A stretch of 60,757 nt of DNA, from assembly GCA_041654215.1 (NCBI GenBank), contig JBAZDY010000001.1:1-60757 (forward strand), read 5' to 3'. The translations under genes and the position numbers were made by a program. The notes below the pieces were generated by a model. That model was not told where the DNA came from. It did not search any database and was given only the letters and a program-made list of their open reading frames with translations. The stretch is from Undivivens sp041654215 (GTDB taxonomy: Bacteria > Omnitrophota > Gorgyraeia > Gygaellales > Profunditerraquicolaceae). Every line of letters begins with the position of its first letter. The first letter of the stretch is position 1. Positions 49,409-57,308 of the stretch are shown here, piece after piece.

Positions 49409-50986
49409 TCATTCATCGTACCATCGGGGGCGCCTTAAGCGCATAAAACCGGTCAACTCTTCAACGCTTCTTTTACCGCGCAGGGCATCCCAAAGAGACA
49501 AAAAAAGCATCTTCAGGGTATTCCTGAGAAACCAGCGGTAAAGACCCCTCTTGTGTTTATGCGGTGAAAAAAGCCCGCGTATTAACCAGTGCGGCCTGTA
49601 AAGCACATACCGTTTGTTCAATTCCATATTCAGATCTGAAAGCTCCGCCCTGGACAATCCGGTCTCGGAAGACATCAATGGGGTTGCCCAGTCGTATTTG
49701 CTGAAATCGGTTTCCAGGAGACGGCCCCGCGCTTTGACCTCCTGGTAAAGGAACGTGCCGGGCACCGGGGCTACCGGATGGAAAGCGGGATAATCTATAT
49801 CTATCTCCACCGCGTATTTAACGAGATCAAGCATGGACTTCCTGGTGTCGAACGGCAGGCAGGTAACAAACGTCCCCTGACGAAAAACGTGCGGGTATTT
49901 GTTCTTGAATATCGCAAAAACCTCCTTGATCATATCACGAGTATAGGCGGTTTTCTTGAGGAGGCGCAGATCTTCAGAACAGCACCGCTCCACCCCGATC
50001 AGCGGATGCACCATTCCGGCCCTGACCATTTTTTCAAGTATGCCGAGTTTCTCGTCGCGTAAAGTAAAATCAGCCCGGATAAAAGCCCACCAGTAAAGAT
50101 CTTTATAATTTCTCTTCAGCAGGCCTTCGCAAAACTCGTTTGTCCACTCGGGCTGGACGTTGAAGGTAGGGTCGGCCCAAAGAATATAACGCCGGCCGTA
50201 TTCTTTATAGATGATATCCACCTCCTCCAGCGTGCGCTGAACGCTCTTGGTCCGGTAGCGCGGAGAAACTTCAAGCTCGCCTTTCTCGATATCATTGCGT
50301 TTCTGCGTGCCCCAGAACGTCCATAAGGAACAAAAATTGCAGCGGTCCACGCAGCCACGGGAATGCTCCAGTGTGGCGCTTTGCGGCCAGATGTAGCCGA
50401 AACGGGAATATTTGCCCATCGGCATAAGGTCATAAGCCGGCAACGGCAGGCTGTCCAGATCGGAAACCATCTCTCGCAGGGCCGTGCGCACGGCCCTGCC
50501 GTTCTTGAGGTAGGCGATCCCTTGAACCCCGGAAAGATCCCCCCCTCTGCGCAGAGCGGCAATAAGCTCCACGATCGTCTCTTCCCCTTCGAAACGCACA
50601 ATAAAATCCAGAGGGAACGACTTAAGGCTCTGCTCATACATCCAGGAAAAGAAATGCCCGCCGGCTACGGTAACTATGCGCGGATATATATCCTTGGCGA
50701 GAGAAAAAAGACGGGCGGCCTCATGGTGATAAAGGGCCTCCTCCCCTGCTCCTATAATATCCGGCTTTTCGAGCTCGATTATCTCACGTAGGCTCTTCCA
50801 GCCTATCTTTAAGGGAGGACAGTCGATTATCTTGACTGTTATCTCCGGAAAGGCCCTGCGTACCGAGGCGGCTATACAGGGGAGTCCGAGCGGCAGAAGA
50901 GAATTATCCGATTCGTTTATAAACGGCCATAAATAACGGGGCGGCCGCACCAACAGGAGTTTTCTGATATCCGTGGAATTAGACAT
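49409..50986 (-). CDS. B12-binding-domain radical SAM enzyme 2
   Basis: A 525-residue protein: LLVRPPRYLWPF and PLGLPCIAASVRRAFPEI give a B12-type N-domain, then HSRGCVDRCNFCSLW (radical SAM cluster), LIGVERCCSEDLRLLKKT and a C-terminal RPHWLIRGLFSPHKHKRG region. Only distantly similar to enzyme 1, so the two probably catalyse different steps. The nearest Shine-Dalgarno-like AAAGGAGAG is about 15 bases before the ATG, unusually far. Confidence 0.85.
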   Translation of the reverse strand: MSNSTDIRKLLLVRPPRYLWPFINESDNSLLPLGLPCIAASVRRAFPEITVKIIDCPPLKIGWKSLREIIELEKPDIIGAGEEALYHHEAARLFSLAKDIYPRIVTVAGGHFFSWMYEQSLKSFPLDFIVRFEGEETIVELIAALRRGGDLSGVQGIAYLKNGRAVRTALREMVSDLDSLPLPAYDLMPMGKYSRFGYIWPQSATLEHSRGCVDRCNFCSLWTFWGTQKRNDIEKGELEVSPRYRTKSVQRTLEEVDIIYKEYGRRYILWADPTFNVQPEWTNEFCEGLLKRNYKDLYWWAFIRADFTLRDEKLGILEKMVRAGMVHPLIGVERCCSEDLRLLKKTAYTRDMIKEVFAIFKNKYPHVFRQGTFVTCLPFDTRKSMLDLVKYAVEIDIDYPAFHPVAPVPGTFLYQEVKARGRLLETDFSKYDWATPLMSSETGLSRAELSDLNMELNKRYVLYRPHWLIRGLFSPHKHKRGLYRWFLRNTLKMLFLSLWDALRGKRSVEELTGFMRLRRPRWYDE

Positions 50987-51464
50987 AAACGAGTGAACAA
51001 TCTCTCCTTTCTGCCCGGCATTCGTTTCAATTCGTAAAACCGGGATTTACAAATGAAACGCCGCGGGCTGATTCTTCGGCAAGCCTTGGCAGTGAGCCTG
51101 TCTAATTACTTAAGCCAGGCGTCCGCTATTTGCCGAAGCGCAATACTGCTATCCTTCCAAGATTTCCGAAAAGAGCGGCCAAACCCTATCCGCGAATGTA
51201 TAAACTCCAAGCGCCGTGCTCATCTCTCTGCGGATAGAAAACTTCATTCGCGCTTTTGAGCGGGAAGAAATATGTTCCATAGTGCGCCTTTCGGGCAAAC
51301 CGCGATTTTTTATTGCCGTATCGAGGGATCGGTATAGGACAACACCGGCGCGGGGACATACCGCATGGCCTCCGACGATTTTATGATTATAGCATCTGAG
51401 GCGAGATTTAGAAAGCTGGATTTGAAGAAATGCCTTCGGTTGTTTCACGGACAAACCGCAGCGT
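50987..51464. other. 478-bp gap within the U32 cluster; possible gene remnant
   Basis: No intact gene is convincing. Read on the minus strand, protein-like fragments appear in different frames, for example SEAMRYVPAPVLSYTDPSIR, KAHYGTYFFPLKSANEVFY and a short frame from a TTG at 51210 to a TAA at 51106 (FGRSFRKSWKDSSIALRQIA). This fits decay of a small gene between paralogue D and radical SAM enzyme 2. A palindromic GCCGCGGGC...CTTCGGC segment lies at about 51060-51085. Confidence 0.3.
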
Positions 51465-52670
51465 TTATTTTCTTCCGCTCCGGCTTTTATCCTTGATAAA
51501 AAAGATGCCTCCTCCGGCAAGATCGTCGAGAGCTCTGCGATAAGTCCTGAGCGCGGCCTCTTTGATGCCGGCAGAGACGGTCAAAGCTTTGGAAGTCGCG
51601 TCGCGGCAGTAACCGCAGGAAGAACAATCATATCCGCGGCACTTCCCCTGACGAAAAAATTCCAGGAAGCCGTCCAGTTTACGGTTATCCAGGTATATCC
51701 CTCCGGCAGAAAGCGCGCGGCCGAGAGCGGCAAGGCGCAGAATGTCGTATTGAAAAGGTCGGAAGAAATAAAAAAACTTCTTTAAAATCTGAGGAGCGAA
51801 ATTAACCACGTATTTATCCGTGTTAAAGGGAAAGAGATCCAGGAGATTACCCTCGTACCTGCCGGCTGTATAAGCCGAAACTATGCGCGCCAACTCCGCG
51901 GACTTCATTCCCCTGTCCACAAGCTTTATGCGGTCAACGCCGGCTTCTTCATAGAAACGCACATCCTCGGGACGGATCCATACCGCCGATAACATCCTTT
52001 CCGGCTCAGACAAACGCATGAACCTACAGAGAAGAGAACAATAGTCGATATGGAAACTTCCCGTTTCGCGCCTGCGCGAGGCGTGGCTGGAGATATTCCC
52101 GTGGTACCGTTGAAGATGACAATTAGGCAGGCACGGCAGATTGGCTATCAATTGCAGGTGGCAGTGTACGCGTCTGCGTATAGCGCCCAGCAGGCGAAAA
52201 TCACGGTTGACATCCACGCAGGAGAGGGTGATCTGTTCGGCCCCCATATCTTCCCAGTAGGCGGCGCGCGCCGGTGTATCCACTGCGGCACCCACCGAAA
52301 CCGAGATCTTGAAATGAGGGAATGATTTCTTCACCAGAGCCAGCAGATAAGGCGTGGAAACGGTCACCCCATCCGCTCCTGCGAGAGAAATAACATCAAG
52401 AAGACGGCGTATCCTCACCTGCCCCCCCCTCGTCCATTCCATATTGCCTGTGCAAACCGGGTTCAAAAGATAATTAAAAGCCAATCCCAGGGAATGAGCG
52501 CGCCCGACCTCGCGACAAAGCGCTTTCCTGCCGGCTGAAGGAAGCAGGCAGGAAGCATGCGCGCCGCCCAGGCAATCGGGTTCCATTTTGCCGTAAACTT
52601 CGGCTACCGACGAAATATCTATCGTATCCAGCAGATCCGTCTGCCAGTTAATCGGCACGGAAAACTTCAT
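51465..52670 (-). CDS. U32-peptidase-like Fe-S protein, paralogue D
   Basis: A 401-residue paralogue: PINWQTD, FNYLLNPVCTGNMEW, GVTVSTPYLLALV, NRDF, VWIRPED and GRYEGNLLDLFPF. Both Cys sets are intact (LPCLPNCHLQRYH with DYCSLLC, and CRGYDCSSCGYC). It is the first gene of the directional run that ends at 40507, separated from the rest by a 478-bp gap. The C-terminus ends in a basic tail. Shine-Dalgarno CGGAG precedes the ATG. Confidence 0.8.
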   Translation of the reverse strand: MKFSVPINWQTDLLDTIDISSVAEVYGKMEPDCLGGAHASCLLPSAGRKALCREVGRAHSLGLAFNYLLNPVCTGNMEWTRGGQVRIRRLLDVISLAGADGVTVSTPYLLALVKKSFPHFKISVSVGAAVDTPARAAYWEDMGAEQITLSCVDVNRDFRLLGAIRRRVHCHLQLIANLPCLPNCHLQRYHGNISSHASRRRETGSFHIDYCSLLCRFMRLSEPERMLSAVWIRPEDVRFYEEAGVDRIKLVDRGMKSAELARIVSAYTAGRYEGNLLDLFPFNTDKYVVNFAPQILKKFFYFFRPFQYDILRLAALGRALSAGGIYLDNRKLDGFLEFFRQGKCRGYDCSSCGYCRDATSKALTVSAGIKEAALRTYRRALDDLAGGGIFFIKDKSRSGRK

Positions 52671-52714
52671 TACAAACTCCGTTTTTTTGTGGGGCTCGCC
52701 TTTTGAGATATCAT

Positions 52715-52862
52715 TTGAGTGGAGCCCGCGGCTCCTTCTATTTCCCGGCGAAGCCGATGCTTCGCCGGTACACAGCGCTTATTCGGCTATCTGCTTGTTC
52801 AAGCGACCTCCCCGGAGCTTCGCACGAGCGAATACCGAACCTTCCAGTCGGTTTGGGTATTA
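52715..52862. repeat. Dispersed intergenic repeat copy (inverted)
   Basis: AGTGGAGCCCGCGGCTCCTT and the following TTCCCGGCGA match 60704-60755 apart from a 15-base deletion in the palindrome. Further on, CTCCCCGGAGCTTC and GCACGAGCGAATAC are the reverse complement of words in copy 1 (1-120). It separates the U32 cluster from the GGDEF operon. Confidence 0.65.
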
Positions 52863-52912
52863 TATCACATCCGCGGGAAAATTTCTAAGAAAGAGGGGCG
52901 AAAACGGGAATC

Positions 52913-53920
52913 TCAGGAGGCGGAGCAGACGCGGTTGCGTCCGCCGTGCTTCGCCATATAAAGGAATTTGTCGGCGCTATCCACCAGGCTCTCCATCTCC
53001 GACGCGTCCTGCGGAAAGGTGGCCACGCCGATGCTGATGGTTACGCGCAGGTCTTCGTCGTAAGCTCTGATCTGCCTGGATTCGACCGCGCGCCGGATAC
53101 GTTCGGCGGCGAAAAGCGCGCCCGCCTTGTCTGTCTCGGTAAGGATAAGGGAAAACTCCTCCCCGCCGTACCTGCCGAACAAATCTATCTGGCGGATATT
53201 TTCCCTGATAATGGCCGCGGTTTCCTTCAGAATAACATCCCCCACCAGATGCCCGTAATGGTCGTTGTAGAACTTAAAATGGTCTATATCTATCATCAGG
53301 AAAGAGAACCGGTAGTTGAAACGCTTCGAACGGAGGATCTCCTCGCGGAAACGTTCCGCCCAATAGCGGCGGCTGAAGGCGCTGGTCAAAGAATCGGTGA
53401 CCGCCAGGGTCTGCACCCGTTTGAACAGTTCCGCGCGCTTCAATCCGAGAATGAACTGCTGGCCGAATATCTGGAATTGCTCGCTATCTTCCATCCTCAG
53501 GCCGTAGACGCCGAGGTACCCGAACATCTTCCCGTCGATGGAAAGCGGAAAGAAATACTCCCCCTCCCGGCGCCTTTCGGGTGTCTGCTCCTGCCTGACA
53601 AAACCGCAATGCACTTCACCGCCGAAGTATTTAACCGCCTGCTCCCGGAAGACCGCCGCCAGCTTATCTTCGTCAAGAGACTTGCAAACCTCTCCGGTCA
53701 GCTCGTAAATAGCCGCGGTCCTGGAGAGTTTTCCCTTCTCTTCCTCAAGGACTGAACGCAGTTCGGCATCCTCCTCGTTAAGCTTCTCCAGCTCGCGGCG
53801 CAAAAGCGGCACTTCATCCTGCCGGCGTTTCAACAGCAGGCCCAGCAACCTGCGCAGGACAGCCGCGTAGACCGCCAGGGAAAAAAGGAGCACAAACCAA
53901 ATCATAGCTTCGCTTTTCAC
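52913..53920 (-). CDS. Membrane-anchored diguanylate cyclase 1
   Basis: A 335-residue protein: one N-terminal transmembrane helix (residues 7-29), a coiled coil (RRELEKLNEEDAELRSVLEEE), a GAF-like region and a GGDEF domain with the active-site variant RYGGEEF. The inhibitory I-site RxxD (RQID) lies five residues before it, so product feedback is likely. Makes c-di-GMP. It overlaps cyclase 2 by 4 bp. Confidence 0.9.
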   Translation of the reverse strand: MKSEAMIWFVLLFSLAVYAAVLRRLLGLLLKRRQDEVPLLRRELEKLNEEDAELRSVLEEEKGKLSRTAAIYELTGEVCKSLDEDKLAAVFREQAVKYFGGEVHCGFVRQEQTPERRREGEYFFPLSIDGKMFGYLGVYGLRMEDSEQFQIFGQQFILGLKRAELFKRVQTLAVTDSLTSAFSRRYWAERFREEILRSKRFNYRFSFLMIDIDHFKFYNDHYGHLVGDVILKETAAIIRENIRQIDLFGRYGGEEFSLILTETDKAGALFAAERIRRAVESRQIRAYDEDLRVTISIGVATFPQDASEMESLVDSADKFLYMAKHGGRNRVCSAS

Positions 53921-55218
53921 GCAATCACCACCCTGTTCCTGCCGCCGTTCTTGGCCGCATACATCGCCTTATCCGCCTTTATGATCAGCTCATCCTCATA
54001 ACCGGCGTCGGTAGGGAAGGCCGAAACCCCTATCGATACTGTCATCTTTTCCTGCTGCTGGCGCAGGCTTATCCTGGAAGCCGCGACCACGGAACACAGT
54101 TCTTCGGCAAGACGCGCCCCTTTCTTCTTGTCCGTGTCGGGAAGTATCACGCAGAATTCCTCCCCGCCGAACCTGCTTATCACCGGGCTGAACTCTCCCA
54201 ACGAATCGGTCAGCAGACGGCTCAAATTCTTGAGCACGATGTCTCCGGCGATATGACCGAAATTATCGTTATACTGTTTGAAATGGTCGATATCCACCAT
54301 CAACAGGGAGAAGCAGCTATTCTTGCGGCGCACGCTCCTGCGTATCTCTTCCCGCAGACGCTCGATCAGGTAACCTTTGGTATAAAGCCCGGTAAGCCCG
54401 TCGTGTATGGCGAATTCCTTGGTGCGCTGGAAAAGCATACTGTTCTCCAGGGCGACCGCGCCTATGCCGCAGATAACGGACAGAAAACGCAGGTCCTCCT
54501 GGGTATACGCGCCCGGACGCTGGTTATCGAGCCGCAGTAACCCCAGAAAAGAATCGGCGCTTGCCAGAGGAGCGCTTATCAGGGAACGCACCGATCTGGA
54601 GCCGGCATCCGCGGCCTTTTCCAGGTCGAAACGGAAATCGCTGCGCGTGTCTTCGACAAGCAGATTGCCGGAATGCCGCATCACCCAGAGATCGAATATA
54701 TCGCCCTCCTTGTCCTTGACCACGCTTTTCTTGTCCTCTTTGCGGGTTTTGAAAAGGGTGAGCCGGCGGCTGTAGGGATCTGCCAAATACAAGGAACAGG
54801 TACCGGCCTTCCCGCCGATCAGGTCGAATACCACTCCGGTAAGATTATGCGCCACCGAATCCAGACTGAGATCGTCATTGACCTTCTCTACGATCTCTTT
54901 CAGCTCGCCATAGAGCACAGACCTGGCGCGCGCCGATTCTATTTCGCTCTTCTGCTTGCGGACCGAATCTCCGGAAAGATTAATGCGCTCCTGCAGGCAC
55001 TCCGCGTCGAAAGATATTTTTCTGAGCCCGGAATTGTAGCGCGCGAAAAGCCATAAGGTAAAAGAAATGAATCCGAGATAGAACAGGAAGAGGCTGAGCG
55101 GCGGGACCGCCTTGAGAAATAAAGCGGGGAGAAAAAATACGGCGCCTGCCGAGGCGGCAAGGAACAGCCTCTGCGGAACGCCGCGCGGTTTTGCCCGGGA
55201 AGCTTTGTCGGGTCTCAT
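53917..55218 (-). CDS. GAF-GGDEF diguanylate cyclase 2, no I-site
   Basis: A 433-residue protein: two closely spaced transmembrane helices near the N-terminus, a coiled coil, a GAF domain (about residues 110-260; SLYLADPYSRRLTLFK) and a GGDEF domain with RFGGEEF. The I-site RxxD is absent (SPVI at that place), unlike cyclase 1. The ATG at 55218 is chosen because the promoter -10 lies only 10 bases upstream, which excludes the longer reading from 55257. Confidence 0.88.
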   Translation of the reverse strand: MRPDKASRAKPRGVPQRLFLAASAGAVFFLPALFLKAVPPLSLFLFYLGFISFTLWLFARYNSGLRKISFDAECLQERINLSGDSVRKQKSEIESARARSVLYGELKEIVEKVNDDLSLDSVAHNLTGVVFDLIGGKAGTCSLYLADPYSRRLTLFKTRKEDKKSVVKDKEGDIFDLWVMRHSGNLLVEDTRSDFRFDLEKAADAGSRSVRSLISAPLASADSFLGLLRLDNQRPGAYTQEDLRFLSVICGIGAVALENSMLFQRTKEFAIHDGLTGLYTKGYLIERLREEIRRSVRRKNSCFSLLMVDIDHFKQYNDNFGHIAGDIVLKNLSRLLTDSLGEFSPVISRFGGEEFCVILPDTDKKKGARLAEELCSVVAASRISLRQQQEKMTVSIGVSAFPTDAGYEDELIIKADKAMYAAKNGGRNRVVIA

Positions 55219-55227
55219 CGTGCTTAT

Positions 55228-55257
55228 ATTATAACGCAAAGCGGCGCCCGGAGTCAA
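55228..55257 (-). promoter_or_regulatory. Promoter of the GGDEF operon, near-leaderless
   Basis: On the minus strand TTGACT (55257-55252), an 18-bp spacer and perfect TATAAT (55233-55228). The expected start at about 55221 is three bases from the ATG at 55218, so the message would have almost no leader. Confidence 0.75.
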
Positions 55258-55281
55258 CAGGCTAAAAAAACACCTGCGCGG

Positions 55282-56385
55282 CTAAACGATGGTCTCTTCG
55301 CTTTCTTTGTCGAAGAAATGCACCTTGCTCATATCGAAGACGACCTCGATGTCCTGATTGACCTTGGGACGGTCATGCGCACCTACCCGGGCGATGAAAG
55401 TGTGTTTCCCTGTGTTAAGATAGAGATAGACCTCCGACCCCATAGGCTCGACCACCTCGCAGTTGACCCTGACGATGTTCTCCGGGGCGGCGTCGGAAGC
55501 GAAAAGCTTGTCGTAGATATCCTCCGACCTGATGCCGAAAATGATCTCTTTGCCGGCGTAAGGCGCAAGCTTGCTCGTCATTTCATCTATTATCTTGACC
55601 TTGACTCGCCCTTCCTCGAAATAAAGACGGTTGTCCTTTTTTACTATTTTTCCGTTCATGAAATTCATCGGCGGCATCCCGATAAACCCGGCGACGAACT
55701 TGTTCTTCGGTCTATCGTAAATGGTCATCGGATCGGCCACCTGCTGAATCACCCCGCCCCTCATGACGGCAATACGATCGCCCATGGTCATGGCCTCGGT
55801 CTGGTCGTGCGTGACATAAATAATGGTGGTTTGAATACGGATGTGCAGTTTGTGTATCTCGGTGCGCATCTGCACGCGCAGTTTGGCGTCGAGATTACTC
55901 AAAGGCTCGTCAAAAAGAAAGACCATCGGTTTGCGCACGATCGCCCTGCCCAGCGCCACTCGCTGGCGCTCGCCGCCGGAAAGTTCCTTCGGCCTGCGCT
56001 CCAAAAGGTGCTTTATGCCTAATATCTCAGCCGCTTCGTTGACCCGCTGGGCGATCTCGGTTTTTGGATAATGGCGCAGGCGCAGCCCGAACGACATGTT
56101 CTCGAAAACCGTCATATGAGGATAAAGGGCGTAGTTCTGAAAGACCATTGCTATGTCGCGATCCTTGGCCGGCACATCGTTGACGCGTTTATTGCCTATA
56201 TAGATGTCGCCGTCGGTTATCTCTTCGAGTCCCGCGATCATCCTCAAGGTGGTGGATTTCCCGCAGCCGGAAGGCCCGACCAGGACCATAAATTCTTTGT
56301 TTTCCACTCCAAGGTTTACATTATTAACCACTTTCGCGCCGGTGCTGTATATCTTCGATACATTCTTCAGGCTTACCTGTGCCAT
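55282..56385 (-). CDS. UgpC/MalK-type sugar ABC transporter ATPase
   Basis: A 367-residue CUT1-type ATPase: GPSGCGKSTTLRMIAGLEE, LSGGERQRVALGRAIVRKP, FLFDEPLSNLDAKLRVQMR, VTHDQTEAMTMGDRIAVMRGG, and the C-terminal MalK regulatory (TOBE/OB) domain with VRVNCEVVEPMGSEVYLYL. No permease or binding-protein gene is nearby, so it probably serves several importers encoded elsewhere. Own promoter and Shine-Dalgarno GGGAGAGAGAG. Confidence 0.92.
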   Translation of the reverse strand: MAQVSLKNVSKIYSTGAKVVNNVNLGVENKEFMVLVGPSGCGKSTTLRMIAGLEEITDGDIYIGNKRVNDVPAKDRDIAMVFQNYALYPHMTVFENMSFGLRLRHYPKTEIAQRVNEAAEILGIKHLLERRPKELSGGERQRVALGRAIVRKPMVFLFDEPLSNLDAKLRVQMRTEIHKLHIRIQTTIIYVTHDQTEAMTMGDRIAVMRGGVIQQVADPMTIYDRPKNKFVAGFIGMPPMNFMNGKIVKKDNRLYFEEGRVKVKIIDEMTSKLAPYAGKEIIFGIRSEDIYDKLFASDAAPENIVRVNCEVVEPMGSEVYLYLNTGKHTFIARVGAHDRPKVNQDIEVVFDMSKVHFFDKESEETIV

Positions 56386-56446
56386 GTCTCTCTCTCCCGC
56401 ATTATCTGAATGGATTTCTCATGCCGAAAACAGCTTTAAAATATTT

Positions 56447-56476
56447 ATTATACACCCTTATTCGCAAGATAGTCAA
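56447..56476 (-). promoter_or_regulatory. Promoter of the UgpC-like gene
   Basis: On the minus strand TTGACT (56476-56471), an 18-bp spacer and TATAAT (56452-56447). The predicted leader is about 55 bases. The -35 lies inside the end of accD. Confidence 0.75.
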
Positions 56477-57299
56477 GCAACAAGCTTATGGTATTCTTCA
56501 TATTCTTGCGGTTGACGATGATGTCGATCATTCCGTGTTCCTGGAGGAATTCCGAGCGCTGGAATCCCGGGGGGAGCTTCTGTCTTATGGTCTGCTCGAT
56601 GACTCTCGGGCCGGTGAAACCGATCAGCGCTTTCGGCTCGGCAAGGGTTATATCCCCCAGAGCGGCGAAAGAAGCCATTATCCCGGCCATGGTCGGATTG
56701 GTCAGCACCGAAAGATACGGCAGGCCGCCGCGGTGATGATACGCCAGGGCCGCCGAGGTCTTGGCCATCTGCATAAGGCTTAAAACCCCCTCATACATCC
56801 TCGCCCCGCCGCCGGAACCGGAGACTATGATTACCGGCAGCCGGCCGGCCGTGGCGAACTCCACGGCGCGGGTTATCTTCTCTCCCACCACAGAGCCCAT
56901 CGAACCCATTATGAAACGCGAATCCGTGACCGCCAGCACCGCCCTGTGCCCGTTGATCAGCCCCTCGCCGGTGATGACCGCGTCTTTTAGATTGGTGGCT
57001 TTCCTGTCCTGATCGAGCTTCTCGATGTAGGTCTTGGGCCCTTTAAACTCCAGAGGATCCGCGGCAAGCATGTCCGCGTCGAACTCCTTAAAGGTATCCT
57101 TATCCATTAGCAAATTCACCCTGGAGACGGCGTCCAGGGTGAAATGATAATTGCATTTCGGACAGACCCGCAGATTCTCCTCCAGGGTCTTATTGTAAAG
57201 GGTCTCGAAACACTCCTCGCACTTGGTCCAGAGGCCGTCCGGTATCTCCTTTTTCTTTATCTTTACTACCGTGTATTTGGGCTTGCCGAAAAGAGACAT
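56448..57299 (-). CDS. accD: Acetyl-CoA carboxylase carboxyltransferase subunit beta
   Basis: A 283-residue AccD: zinc ribbon (KCEECFETLYN with VCPKCNYHF), then the crotonase-like domain (VSGSGGARMYEGVLSLMQMAKT, PTMAGIMASFAALGDI, FTGPRVIEQTI). It carries out the carboxyl transfer half-reaction with AccA. accB and accC are 27 kb away. It follows the DUF1015 gene by 9 bp. Confidence 0.95.
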   Translation of the reverse strand: MSLFGKPKYTVVKIKKKEIPDGLWTKCEECFETLYNKTLEENLRVCPKCNYHFTLDAVSRVNLLMDKDTFKEFDADMLAADPLEFKGPKTYIEKLDQDRKATNLKDAVITGEGLINGHRAVLAVTDSRFIMGSMGSVVGEKITRAVEFATAGRLPVIIVSGSGGGARMYEGVLSLMQMAKTSAALAYHHRGGLPYLSVLTNPTMAGIMASFAALGDITLAEPKALIGFTGPRVIEQTIRQKLPPGFQRSEFLQEHGMIDIIVNRKNMKNTISLLLDYLANKGV

Positions 57300-57308
57300 A
57301 TATCGTCC

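Noticed and set aside
51149..51520. 123-codon minus-strand frame overlapping the end of paralogue D
   Set aside because: It shares 56 bp with paralogue D in another frame, has low-complexity composition and no recognisable domain. Other frames of the region look equally or more protein-like.
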